A stretch of 32,332 bases of DNA from a virus, in the IMG/VR virus record IMGVR_UViG_3300029911_000104, positions 1-32,332 of that record; one strand, 5' to 3'. Shown piece after piece: positions 1 through 6,148 of this stretch. Made by a program: the position numbers and the translations under genes. A model generated the notes under the pieces. The model searched no databases. It had not been told where the DNA came from and worked only from the letters and a program-made list of their open reading frames with translations. Numbering within the stretch: position 1 is the first letter of the stretch; the number at the start of each line of letters is the position of its first letter.

Positions 1-414
1 GCAGACCTCTCCTACGCAGACCTCACCCGCGCAGACCTCTCCGATGCAAACCTCACCAACGCAAAACTCGCCGGCGCAATCCTCACCTACGATCAACTCG
101 TCAGCGCAAACCTCAACGAGATCAAGGCCGACCTGCTCTCCGTTCTCAACGAAAACCGCAACGAGGTTCCATACCTCCGGTCCGCAATCGTTGAGGGGAG
201 GATCAACGGGAGCGCCTACACGGGAAAATGCGCCTGCCTGATCGGAACGCTCGCCAACGCCAAGCATGTGGGCTACGCGGAGCTTTCCCCTGACCCCAAG
301 CGCCCTGCGGAGAGGTGGTTTCTGGCGATTCAAGAGGGTGGCACCCCCAAGAACAACCCCATTTCTAGGATTACATTAGGGTGGGTGGATGGGTTTCTGA
401 ACGCGCCCAAGTAA
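1..414 (+). CDS. Pentapeptide-repeat protein, C-terminal part (5' end outside window)
   Basis: The frame is open from the first base to TAA at 412-414, so the start lies upstream. The first ~30 residues are pentapeptides of the A(D/N)LxX type (ADLSY, ADLTR, ADLSD, ANLTN), which fold as a right-handed quadrilateral beta-helix. A ~95-residue C-terminal domain follows, containing GKCACLIGTLANAK and a PAERWF motif. I recall this domain from phage and bacterial pentapeptide proteins of unknown role. The repeat DNA resembles that of the complete pentapeptide gene at 2075-3121, so the two are related. That second gene has a different tail, so they are not simple duplicates. Function unknown; pentapeptide proteins act in binding or as DNA mimics, but nothing here shows which. 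Confidence 0.85.
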   Translation, partial: ADLSYADLTRADLSDANLTNAKLAGAILTYDQLVSANLNEIKADLLSVLNENRNEVPYLRSAIVEGRINGSAYTGKCACLIGTLANAKHVGYAELSPDPKRPAERWFLAIQEGGTPKNNPISRITLGWVDGFLNAPK

Positions 415-455
415 CAGCGTTTCAGCTACGCCGCTCGGCCAAACGCAAGGCCCCC

Positions 456-660
456 ATGTGCAGGTTTCCGTCCGCCACCATAACCGCTCACCGCAGGGTC
501 ACGCGCAACCCGCTCGTCGATTCGGGAGGACCCGATGGACCTGTTCGGCGTCCACGGGCGGGCGGGAACGGCCCGGACGCCGAGCGGTACCCTCGCTTGC
601 GCCATCCTGACCGCCCTGCCCGTCGCGTCCGCCACGATGGGTCGACATCGCCCCGAATGA
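456..660 (+). pseudogene. Frameshifted remnant of the N-terminal domain of a pentapeptide-type phage protein
   Basis: From ATG 456 the first ~24 codons (MCRFPSATIT...RNPLVDS) match the start of the gene at 2075 (MCEFLSAIVT...CNPLVDS). After the DS the similarity continues in a different frame: MDLFGVHG here against LELFDIHE there. The relic is therefore frameshifted and ends at TGA 658-660 without the rest of the domain or any repeats. The ~30 bases before ATG 456 match the leaders before 1891 and 4032. An alternative is a real 41-residue gene at 535-660, since GGGAGGA sits well placed before ATG 535. The cross-frame homology makes a decayed copy more likely. The stretch 415-796 holds nothing else except the promoter-like block at 680. 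Confidence 0.6.
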
Positions 661-679
661 GCCACTTTGATAGCGACAC

Positions 680-708
680 TTGACAAACAACATTCCCCGT
701 GGTAAGTC
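680..708 (+). promoter_or_regulatory. Sigma70-type promoter before the HhH protein gene
   Basis: TTGACA at 680-685, a 17-bp spacer and TAAGTC at 703-708. The block from about 662 (CACTTTGATA...CACTTGACAAAC...CATTCCCCGTG) is nearly repeated at 3940-3978, where it also precedes a gene, which supports a conserved promoter cassette. Confidence 0.6.
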
Positions 709-796
709 GCCCCACGAGAAACCCACGCCCAAGGGAGAGCGCCATCGCGGGCCACCCCGAGGGCGCATCAGGCCCGAAACAGAAGGATGCAGACCC

Positions 797-1783
797 ATGC
801 AGGCAACCATCGAGATTCCGTCGTCCGTGGACCTCGCCCCCGCCATCGCCAAGCTGACGAAGGACGAGAGGTCCTCCGCCCGGCTGATGACCGCCCGTCA
901 GGCCAGGTACATCGTGGACAGCTACTACCAGCAGCAGGAGAACCGCAAGCGCGGGGACAACCAGGTGGCCTCGATGGCGAGGGCGGGCGAGCCCCACGCG
1001 CTCGCGGCCTACCTCGCTGGCTCGTACGACGCCATCGAGACCCGCATCCAGTCGATCCTCGACCACTACTCGGACGCCCAGCCAGCGGGGAGGTGGGCGA
1101 GGTCCATCGTGGGCATCGGGCCGGTCATCGCCGCCGGGCTCCTCGCCCACATCGACGTCGAGAGGTCGGTGACGGTCGGGGACATCTACAGCTTCGCCGG
1201 GCTCAACCCCTCGCGGAGGTGGGAGCCCGGAACCCAGCGCCCGTGGAACGCCCGGCTCAAGAACCTCTGCTACAAGATCGGAAGCTCCTTCACCAAGGTG
1301 TGCAACCGCGAGGACGACGTGTACGGGAAGGTGTACCAGAGGCGGAAGGCGCACGAGTGGGAAAGGAACCTCAGAGGGGACTACGCGGATCAGGCCCGGC
1401 GGAAGCTGGAGGAATTCAACATCGGTCAGGACACCGACGCCCGCGCGTGGTACGAGGGGCGACTGACCCCCGCGCAGGCGCAGGAGGTCCTCAGCGCCCC
1501 CGCCGCCGCGAAGCTCGGACTGGCCAAGAAACTCTCGGGAAATCCGGGCTCCGGGGTGCCGATGCTCCCGCCCGCGCACGTCCAGCAGCGGTGCGAGCGG
1601 TACGCCACGAAGCTGTTCCTCTCCGGGTTCCACACCGTGTCCTACCACCTGAAGTACGGGAGGCTCCCCCCGGCCCCGTACGTCTTCTCCAAGGCCCCAG
1701 GAGAGCACGCCCACTACTTCTACGTCCCCAACTCCCACCTCGTCCCCGGCCTGCGAGATGCCGAGGAGGCCACGTACCGCTGA
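797..1783 (+). CDS. Orphan helix-hairpin-helix protein resembling the C-terminal half of IS110/IS116-type transposases
   Basis: 328 residues from ATG 797, with AAGGA about 9 nt upstream. Residues ~104-160 carry the pattern of the Transposase_20 (IS110/IS116/IS902) domain: VGIGPVIAAGLLAHID, a DNA-backbone-binding helix-hairpin-helix, then YSFAGLNPS and a basic segment with NARLKNLCYKIG. The first ~95 residues do not show the DEDD RuvC-like half that IS110 enzymes need. The SSG that usually follows GLxPS is replaced by RRWEPG. I see no flanking element ends. The protein is better read as a domesticated phage DNA-binding protein than as an active transposase. A conserved-looking C-terminal ~100 residues (PPAHVQQRCERYATKLFLSGFH) is not recognised. 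Confidence 0.75.
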   Translation: MQATIEIPSSVDLAPAIAKLTKDERSSARLMTARQARYIVDSYYQQQENRKRGDNQVASMARAGEPHALAAYLAGSYDAIETRIQSILDHYSDAQPAGRWARSIVGIGPVIAAGLLAHIDVERSVTVGDIYSFAGLNPSRRWEPGTQRPWNARLKNLCYKIGSSFTKVCNREDDVYGKVYQRRKAHEWERNLRGDYADQARRKLEEFNIGQDTDARAWYEGRLTPAQAQEVLSAPAAAKLGLAKKLSGNPGSGVPMLPPAHVQQRCERYATKLFLSGFHTVSYHLKYGRLPPAPYVFSKAPGEHAHYFYVPNSHLVPGLRDAEEATYR

Positions 1784-1828
1784 GCCACGTCCCCAGAGCG
1801 AACCGAAGATCGAGCGGGATAGCCACAT

Positions 1829-1890
1829 TCCCCGCGTTATCGCCCCCGCATCGCCTAGCGCGTCGCTCGGCCCAAACCCAAGGAACCGCC
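1829..1890 (+). promoter_or_regulatory. Duplicated leader cassette with degraded promoter
   Basis: The run GATAGCCACATTCCCCGCG, then CCCCGCATCGCC, then CGCTCGGCCCAAACCCAAGG, matches 3967-4030 almost base for base. Here the TTGACAAAC -35 segment seen at 680 and 3958 is missing, as if deleted. The AAGGA at the end serves as ribosome-binding site for ATG 1891. Confidence 0.5.
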
Positions 1891-1992
1891 ATGGACATCG
1901 AGGATAAAAACGGAGGGGATCGCCTGAGCCTCGACGAGCTGACCCGCAGGGCATGCCCGGCGGTGGCGGCGCAGGGGCCTGCTGCGGTGTGA
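1891..1992 (+). CDS. Small protein, 33 residues, unknown
   Basis: ATG 1891 lies 5 nt after AAGGA in a leader shared with the gene at 4032. The product begins MDIEDKNGGDRLSLDELTRR and ends at TGA 1990-1992. It is acidic at the start, has no membrane segment, and shows no motif I recognise. The shared leader is the main reason to call it real. Confidence 0.5.
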   Translation: MDIEDKNGGDRLSLDELTRRACPAVAAQGPAAV

Positions 1993-1993
1993 G

Positions 1994-2050
1994 CTGGCCT
2001 CACGACTGGCCCCCTCTCCTGCGTGGCGAGGGTGCCAGCCGTGTGGCCAG
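1994..2050 (+). repeat. Imperfect 20-bp inverted repeat in the leader of the pentapeptide gene
   Basis: Arms 1994-2013 and 2031-2050 pair at 17 of 20 positions (CTGGCC-CACG-CTGGC-CC), with a 17-nt loop. No T-tract follows, so this is not an ordinary intrinsic terminator. It lies 25 nt before the ATG of the next gene and could fold in its mRNA leader. Confidence 0.6.
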
Positions 2051-2074
2051 TGGCTACCGGGAAAGATCAACGCA

Positions 2075-3121
2075 ATGTGCGAGTTTTTGTCCGCCATCGT
2101 TACGCGCCAGGGCGCGGTGAAGTGCAACCCGCTCGTGGACTCCCACACCGACCTGCTCGAGCTGTTCGACATCCACGAGAACAACACGGGGACCATCCAG
2201 ACGCAGAACTTCGCCCGCGTCGAGTTCACGCCGGCGCTCGTGGAGGGTCGGCCCGACTACTTCGGCATTGAGAATTACACGCTGAAACTCGACGAGCAGG
2301 CGACGCCGTCGTGGTGGGATGACGAGATCAAGGAGAAGGTCACCAAGGAGCTCACCAAGCTCCTCGGGCGCATGCTGATTACTGGGAAGCGAAAAATCCT
2401 CGTCGGCGGCGCGTACATGCTCGGCGAGGGGGCGAAGGTCGGGAAGGTAATTGGCGGGCGAGTCGTGGCCATCCATTCCCGCGCAAACCTCACCGGCGCA
2501 AACCTCTCCAATGCAAACCTCACCTTTGCAGACCTAATCAACGCAAACCTCACCCGCGCAAACCTCACCCGCGCAAACCTCGCCTTCGCAGACCTCACCC
2601 GCGCAAACCTCACCCGTACAGACCTCACCCGTACAGACCTCTCCAACGCAAGCCTCGCCTTTGCAAATCTCACCGGCGCAAACCTCTTCGATGCAAACCT
2701 CACCCTCGCAAACCTCACCGGCGCAGACCTCACCTTTGCAGACCTATTCCACGCAAACCTCTACGGCGCAAACCTCACCCGTGCAGACCTCTCCAACGCG
2801 AACCTCGCCTTCGCAGACCTCACCAACGCAAACCTCTCCAACGCGAGCCTCACCAACGCAAATCTCACCAACGCAAATCTCTCCGGCGCAAATCTCACCC
2901 ACGCAAACCTCACCAATGCAAACCTCACCCTCGCAAACCTCACCCGTACAGACTTCACCCGTACAGACCTCTCCAACGCAAACCTCACCAACGCAGACCT
3001 ATTCCACGCAAACCTCACCCACGCAAACCTCCACCACGCAGACCTCTCCGGCGCGCATCGCCCAGAGGGCGACGTGCCCGGCTGGAAGGCCAACGAGCAT
3101 GGGCTGCTCGTGCGGTGGTGA
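2075..3121 (+). CDS. Pentapeptide-repeat protein with 38 tandem repeats
   Basis: 348 residues. Residues 1-136 form an N-terminal domain (MCEFLSAIVT, DSHTDLLELF, RVEFTPALVEG, PSWWDDEI) of a kind I recall at the head of phage pentapeptide or leucine-rich proteins. Residues 137-326 are 38 uninterrupted pentapeptides, mostly ANLTx, ADLTx or ANLSx, predicting a long rod-like quadrilateral beta-helix. A short tail (HRPEGDVPGW) closes the protein, unlike the larger C-terminal domain of the gene at 1-414. The start at 2075 is fixed by the conserved MC-F opening; the ribosome site (GGGAAAG) is weak. A frameshifted relic of the same N-terminal domain lies at 456-660. Function unknown. Confidence 0.85.
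   Translation: MCEFLSAIVTRQGAVKCNPLVDSHTDLLELFDIHENNTGTIQTQNFARVEFTPALVEGRPDYFGIENYTLKLDEQATPSWWDDEIKEKVTKELTKLLGRMLITGKRKILVGGAYMLGEGAKVGKVIGGRVVAIHSRANLTGANLSNANLTFADLINANLTRANLTRANLAFADLTRANLTRTDLTRTDLSNASLAFANLTGANLFDANLTLANLTGADLTFADLFHANLYGANLTRADLSNANLAFADLTNANLSNASLTNANLTNANLSGANLTHANLTNANLTLANLTRTDFTRTDLSNANLTNADLFHANLTHANLHHADLSGAHRPEGDVPGWKANEHGLLVRW
2483..3052 (+). repeat. 15-bp coding tandem repeat (38 units)
   Basis: Thirty-eight consecutive 15-bp units of the type GCAAACCTCACCNNN encode the pentapeptides. The DNA is far more uniform than the protein needs: the codons GCA, AAC/GAC, CTC and ACC/TCC recur nearly unchanged, and GCA is not the favoured Ala codon elsewhere. This points to recent unit-by-unit expansion, and the copy number is likely to vary between isolates. 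Confidence 0.9.
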
Positions 3122-3127
3122 GGCCAA

Positions 3128-3171
3128 CCGCCCGCCCTCGCTACGGCGGGGGCTGGTCGGTGCGCGCCGAT
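3128..3171 (+). repeat. 44-bp perfect direct repeat, copy 1
   Basis: Identical to 3852-3895 over 44 bp. It begins just after the stop of the pentapeptide gene. It contains two potential stem-loops: CCCGCC/GGCGGG (3131-3136 with 3145-3150), and TCGG/CCGA further on. No T-tract follows. Confidence 0.9.
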
Positions 3172-3258
3172 TATGACCTGCTCGGCGGACTGCTCGCTGC
3201 GCGTTTTGAGGCCATCACCCGAGGAGGGAATCGGTGATAAAAAATATGAATTTGGCGC

Positions 3259-3286
3259 TTGCAAAACCCAAGCGGATAGGTATTAT
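3259..3286 (+). promoter_or_regulatory. Promoter with near-consensus -10
   Basis: TTGCAA at 3259-3264, 16-bp spacer, TATTAT at 3281-3286, the best -10 hexamer in the window. It lies in AT-rich sequence that stands out from its surroundings. It would drive the two small genes at 3352 and 3522. Confidence 0.65.
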
Positions 3287-3293
3287 CTGAGCA

Positions 3294-3309
3294 TCAGACA
3301 CGCGTCTGA
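3294..3309 (+). repeat. Inverted repeat at the predicted transcription start
   Basis: TCAGAC-ACGC-GTCTGA lies just downstream of the TATTAT -10, where a repressor would block transcription. A similar sequence, CAGACG-G-CGTCTG preceded by the same GCAT, occurs at 4770-4786. Confidence 0.5.
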
Positions 3310-3351
3310 CGGGACGCGACCGACTCGCGGCGAAACCTAAAGGAGCACAAA

Positions 3352-3522
3352 ATGAACGAGTATCAGATTGCATTTGCCCGTGCGGACGGTGAGTGGGACG
3401 TGATGGAGTCATTCGTGACTGCCAGCGACGACGACGCCAACGCCTACGCGGAGGCACACTACTGGGGCCAGGAGTGGTACGTCCTGCGAGACGGGATAAA
3501 CATCAACGGAGGAAACCAGTAA
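3352..3522 (+). CDS. Small acidic protein, 56 residues, unknown
   Basis: ATG 3352 follows AAAGGAG with good spacing and a promoter at 3259. The product starts MNEYQIAFARADGEWDVMES and ends GQEWYVLRDGININGGNQ. It is acidic and soluble, with no motif I can name. The stop TAA at 3520-3522 overlaps the ATG of the next gene by one base (TAATG), so the two are translationally coupled. Confidence 0.75.
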   Translation: MNEYQIAFARADGEWDVMESFVTASDDDANAYAEAHYWGQEWYVLRDGININGGNQ

Positions 3523-3842
3523 TGCACCCCGCACAGGCAATGATCCAGGGCCATCCCCTGCCGCCCCGCGCGATCCTCATCGGCTACATCGACCGGCACC
3601 CAGCCGACAAATCGGGCCTCGGATGGGCGGTGCTCAGTTACCCGTCCACGGGGGTCGAGGTGGCATGGGACGGGCAGTTGACGAGACCTCTCCCGAGCGG
3701 TTGGCGGAGAAAATGCCCGCTCATCCCGGTCGCCAGTCAGGCGGCGGTACTCGGCGCGATGGGTGGTGCATCGAGGAGCGAGGCAAAGGCTTCCGCAGCC
3801 CGCGCCAATGGGGCCAAGGGCGGACGCCCGAAGAAGCGCTAG
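3522..3842 (+). CDS. Small protein with basic ANGAKGGRPKKR tail
   Basis: 106 residues from ATG 3522, which overlaps the previous stop; GGAGG lies 9-10 nt upstream inside the preceding gene. Residues ~20-65 look globular (ILIGYIDRHP, GWAVLSYPS). The C-terminus, SEAKASAARANGAKGGRPKKR, is a basic helix-and-turn ending I know from many small bacterial and phage proteins, often linked to nucleic-acid binding. Role unknown. The second copy of the 44-bp repeat begins 10 nt after its stop. Confidence 0.75.
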   Translation: MHPAQAMIQGHPLPPRAILIGYIDRHPADKSGLGWAVLSYPSTGVEVAWDGQLTRPLPSGWRRKCPLIPVASQAAVLGAMGGASRSEAKASAARANGAKGGRPKKR

Positions 3843-3851
3843 TCGTGGTCC

Positions 3852-3895
3852 CCGCCCGCCCTCGCTACGGCGGGGGCTGGTCGGTGCGCGCCGAT
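3852..3895 (+). repeat. 44-bp perfect direct repeat, copy 2
   Basis: Identical to 3128-3171, 724 bp away. Like copy 1 it sits immediately 3' of a gene, so the two copies bracket the 3259-3842 two-gene unit. Confidence 0.9.
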
Positions 3896-3926
3896 GGGGA
3901 GATCAACGACATCCAGCTCGTAAGAT

Positions 3927-3942
3927 GCGGACACGACGGGCA
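3927..3942 (+). repeat. 16-bp dispersed repeat, + orientation
   Basis: GCGGACACGACGGGCA, 15 bp upstream of the -35 of the promoter at 3958. Other exact copies: 4969, 13305, 16712, 18687, 22231 and 26701. Confidence 0.85.
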
Positions 3943-3957
3943 TTTTGATATTGGCAC

Positions 3958-3985
3958 TTGACAAACGCATTCCTCGTGTTACTGT
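3958..3985 (+). promoter_or_regulatory. Sigma70-type promoter
   Basis: TTGACA 3958-3963, 16-bp spacer, TACTGT 3980-3985. Part of the cassette also found at 662-709. It drives the three-gene set 4032-4863. Confidence 0.65.
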
Positions 3986-4031
3986 CCCCGCATCGCCGAG
4001 CATACCGCTTGGCCAAACCCAAGGAGTCACC

Positions 4032-4418
4032 GTGAAGGCGAAACAGCTACGTAAATCGGAGACGCTTGCATCGTTCACCACGCGGTGCGACGTGCTTCGG
4101 GACATGCTCAAGATCGTTCACTATGCCTCTGTTACGATGCGATACATGGCGCAGAGCGAAAAACGCTACGTCAAGGGCAAAACGGTACCGTGTGCGCTGC
4201 CTCACGTGGCGCACTTCGTCGCGGCGGATCGGATGCTCCGCGTGCACTCGAACGACGGCATCCGAGACGTGTCCGTCTCCACCGAGATCGTCGATATCCA
4301 CGTCGAGGGCGAGTTCGCAACGATCATCACGCCCATAGCGGGCTTGTTGGGTGAGGCGAAAAACTACGGCGACCTAGACGACACGCTGACGTTCCGCGTC
4401 GAGCCCACCACGAACTAA
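4032..4418 (+). CDS. Hypothetical protein, 128 residues
   Basis: GTG 4032 is chosen over an upstream ATG at 3945 because the upstream one precedes the promoter, while AAGGAG at 4021-4026 sits 5 nt before the GTG. The N-terminus is basic (VKAKQLRKSE). The middle (SVTMRYMAQSEKRYVKGK) and the C-terminal half (VSTEIVDIHVEGEFATIITP) look beta-rich. I do not recognise a family. Base composition is less GC-rich than the structural genes, as elsewhere in this accessory region. Confidence 0.7.
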   Translation: MKAKQLRKSETLASFTTRCDVLRDMLKIVHYASVTMRYMAQSEKRYVKGKTVPCALPHVAHFVAADRMLRVHSNDGIRDVSVSTEIVDIHVEGEFATIITPIAGLLGEAKNYGDLDDTLTFRVEPTTN

Positions 4419-4427
4419 CCGGAGCGT

Positions 4428-4700
4428 TTGCCGTTTCCGTTCGAGCAGTCCGGTCGCGTCGTCAAGGTGTTCAAGTCGTCGTTCGGGATCGACATGACAT
4501 TGTCCCTTGTCGAGGCTACAGGCAGGATTAAAAACCAGAAATCCTTTCCTCCAACCCACGCGTCGTCCAGTGCGCTTCGGTACCTCGTCGACCGAACGTG
4601 CCGGACGCGGTGGACCGAGACGGCGGAACAGTTCGCGTGCGAGGGCGTCGACAAGAGCGAACTGTTCAAGATCAGCGTCGTCATCCAGCGCCCGAAGTAG
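4428..4700 (+). CDS. Hypothetical protein, 90 residues, TTG start
   Basis: It follows the previous gene by 9 nt. GGAG at 4421-4424 supports the TTG at 4428; the next in-frame start would be GTG 4467, which would lose the conserved-looking opening PFPFEQSGRVVK. The protein appears small and globular (SFGIDMTLSLVEATGRIK, RYLVDRTCRTRWTET). No family recognised. It probably shares the 3958 promoter with its neighbours. Confidence 0.6.
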   Translation: MPFPFEQSGRVVKVFKSSFGIDMTLSLVEATGRIKNQKSFPPTHASSSALRYLVDRTCRTRWTETAEQFACEGVDKSELFKISVVIQRPK

Positions 4701-4725
4701 CCCACCCAGAAGAACGGAGGGCCCG

Positions 4726-4863
4726 ATGAGCTCACAGGACGTCGCCGACATTGGACCTGGTGAACACGGGCATCAGACGGCGTCTGTCCGTCGCGCAGCG
4801 GGCTTGATCGACAGGGCGCTGAGCGCGATGGGGCCGCTGGGGCGGAGGTGCGCCCGCAGGTGA
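4726..4863 (+). CDS. Small protein, 45 residues, unknown
   Basis: ATG 4726 has a strong GGAGG 5 nt upstream. The product, starting MSSQDVADIGPGEHGHQTAS, ends in an arginine-rich tail (GPLGRRCARR). The codons for GHQTASV contain the GCATCAGAC...CGTCTG inverted repeat also seen at 3291. No family recognised. Confidence 0.5.
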   Translation: MSSQDVADIGPGEHGHQTASVRRAAGLIDRALSAMGPLGRRCARR

Positions 4864-4925
4864 CGCGACCGACCTCGCCGAGGCCCGTGTCGGTCGAGTG
4901 GTGATGTCAAGCGTTAGCATCAAAA

Positions 4926-4984
4926 CGGACACGAGAGGCAGTGAAGTTAGGGTTTTACCTAACATGCGTGCCCGTCGTGTCCGC
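4926..4984 (+). repeat. Nested inverted repeats including one 16-bp dispersed repeat
   Basis: An inner hairpin GTTAGG (4946-4951) / CCTAAC (4958-4963) is flanked by an outer imperfect pair: CGGACACGAGAGGCA at 4926-4940 against the minus-orientation 16-bp repeat at 4969-4984 (13 of 15 bases complementary). The whole could form one long stem-loop or a cruciform. The 4864-5054 gap holds only this element and the promoter at 5019. Confidence 0.65.
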
Positions 4985-5018
4985 ATTGCCATTGTTCTGC
5001 TTTGCGCGTGAAAAGGGG

Positions 5019-5048
5019 TTGACCGACCGCGTCGTGGGTTGTTAGCCT
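5019..5048 (+). promoter_or_regulatory. Promoter giving a near-leaderless transcript
   Basis: TTGACC 5019-5024, 18-bp spacer, TAGCCT 5043-5048, then only 6 nt to ATG 5055, with no Shine-Dalgarno in between. Confidence 0.5.
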
Positions 5049-5054
5049 CTCCGC

Positions 5055-5465
5055 ATGGCCGAGGCCCTAGACCCATCCCCCTCCATATCGCCCATCAGGG
5101 CCGCGCAGGACGACGGCGGGGGCCTGCACATCTCCGCCGCCAAGCAGTACATCGTGACGTTCAACGGCAAGCCGATGGTCACGCTGGTGCTCGGCTGCCC
5201 CGAGGAGACGATCAAGAGGTACGTCGTCGCCTACTGCGAGCACCTCGCCGAGGCCCTCAACGCCAAGCTGGCGGAGTCCGGCAGCGAGCTCGCGGGCAGG
5301 GCGACCGCAGCCGACGTCCTGCCGTCCGTCGCCGTCTACGGCATCCCCTGCATCGACCCCGACGCCGTCGTCGTGGAGCGGGAGAGGAAGGGCAAGATCA
5401 TCGTCCCCAGCCAGATGTCCATCGCCCTCCCGCCGAAGGTCGGGGACCGCAAAATCACCAACTAG
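5055..5465 (+). CDS. Hypothetical protein, 136 residues
   Basis: ATG 5055 directly follows a -10-like hexamer, so the mRNA is probably leaderless. No signal peptide or membrane span. The sequence has a low-complexity start (MAEALDPSPSISPIRAAQDD), then an alpha/beta-looking core (KQYIVTFNGKPMVTLVLGC, TIKRYVVAYCEHLAEALNAK) and a beta-rich end (GKIIVPSQMSIALPPKVG). No family recognised. It is the first gene of a unit that runs through the lipoprotein and membrane peptide to the terminator at 6149. Confidence 0.75.
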   Translation: MAEALDPSPSISPIRAAQDDGGGLHISAAKQYIVTFNGKPMVTLVLGCPEETIKRYVVAYCEHLAEALNAKLAESGSELAGRATAADVLPSVAVYGIPCIDPDAVVVERERKGKIIVPSQMSIALPPKVGDRKITN

Positions 5466-5480
5466 CAAGGACCCACCACC

Positions 5481-6014
5481 ATGAAGAAGCTCACCGCGTA
5501 CGCCCTGCCCCTCGCCCTGTCCCTCATCGCCGGTTGCCTGCCCGCCTCGTCCGGCGGCGGCTCGACCACCCAGCCCCTCACCCCAGCCCAAGTGGCGACG
5601 CTGGAGGCCGAGGCCAACCTCGCGGCGGGCACCGCCACCACGGCTGCCCTCCTCGCGGTGTCGCCCGCCGAGCGGACCACCGTCGCCGCCACGCTCGATG
5701 CCCTCGCCACCACCCTGATCCCCGCGGTGCAGGGCGGCGCAATCAACATCGCCACGCTCCAGGCCGCAGCCAACGACCTCATCGCGCAATCCGGCGTCTC
5801 GGACAAGCAGGCGCTCCAGTACCTCATCACCAGCGTCATCTCCGACGTCGTCACCATCTCGGCAGCCAACGGCGCGCCCGCGACGGGCACCGTCAGCGCC
5901 GAGCCCACCGCCCTGCTCGTCGGGGCGCTGCAGGGCGTCGAGCAGGCGAGCCAGCCGTACCTCACGGCGTCGGCCCGCGCGGCGAAGCTGACCGCCAAGT
6001 ACCCAGCCAAGTAG
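5481..6014 (+). CDS. Predicted lipoprotein
   Basis: 177 residues. The N-terminus is a lipoprotein signal peptide: MKK, a hydrophobic stretch, then the lipobox LIAGC with Cys19 as the lipidated residue. A Ser/Gly/Thr-rich linker follows. The rest is an alanine-rich helical domain (TLEAEANLAAGTATTAALLA, ATLDALATTLIPAVQGGAI). GCAAGGAC lies before the ATG. It is followed after 13 nt by a tiny membrane peptide. The pair could be a spanin-like or superinfection-exclusion set, but no specific family is recognised. It is unlike the shorter lipoprotein at 18839. Confidence 0.8.
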   Translation: MKKLTAYALPLALSLIAGCLPASSGGGSTTQPLTPAQVATLEAEANLAAGTATTAALLAVSPAERTTVAATLDALATTLIPAVQGGAINIATLQAAANDLIAQSGVSDKQALQYLITSVISDVVTISAANGAPATGTVSAEPTALLVGALQGVEQASQPYLTASARAAKLTAKYPAK

Positions 6015-6027
6015 GGGGGAGACCGAC

Positions 6028-6123
6028 GTGTCCGACCGCACGCTCAAAATCCTCCTCCTCGCCACGCAGGTCATCATCATCCTCTGCGCCCTGCGCATCA
6101 TCCTGCTCGTCCTCTCCAAGTAA
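6028..6123 (+). CDS. 31-residue single-span membrane peptide
   Basis: GTG 6028 lies 6-8 nt after GGGGGAG. The product is almost entirely one transmembrane helix (TLKILLLATQVIIILCALRI, continuing ILLVLS) with a short charged start and a final Lys. It directly follows the lipoprotein gene and precedes a terminator, so it ends the operon. Possible holin-like or membrane-anchor role, inferred only from size and topology. Confidence 0.65.
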   Translation: MSDRTLKILLLATQVIIILCALRIILLVLSK

Positions 6124-6148
6124 CACCCCAGCCGTTTCTCCCCTCCTG

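Noticed and set aside
617-632. Eighth copy of the 16-mer (TGCCCGTCGCGTCCGC)
   Set aside because: It has one mismatch and lies inside the pentapeptide relic, where the matching region of the intact gene has no such motif. It may be chance, so it is not counted.
535-660. 41-residue gene with a strong GGGAGGA ribosome site
   Set aside because: The reading frame continues the homology of the frameshifted relic starting at 456, so it is treated as part of a pseudogene; translation of the fragment cannot be excluded.
797-1783. Active IS110 insertion sequence
   Set aside because: The N-terminal catalytic half and terminal element boundaries are not visible, and a phage-type promoter precedes the gene.
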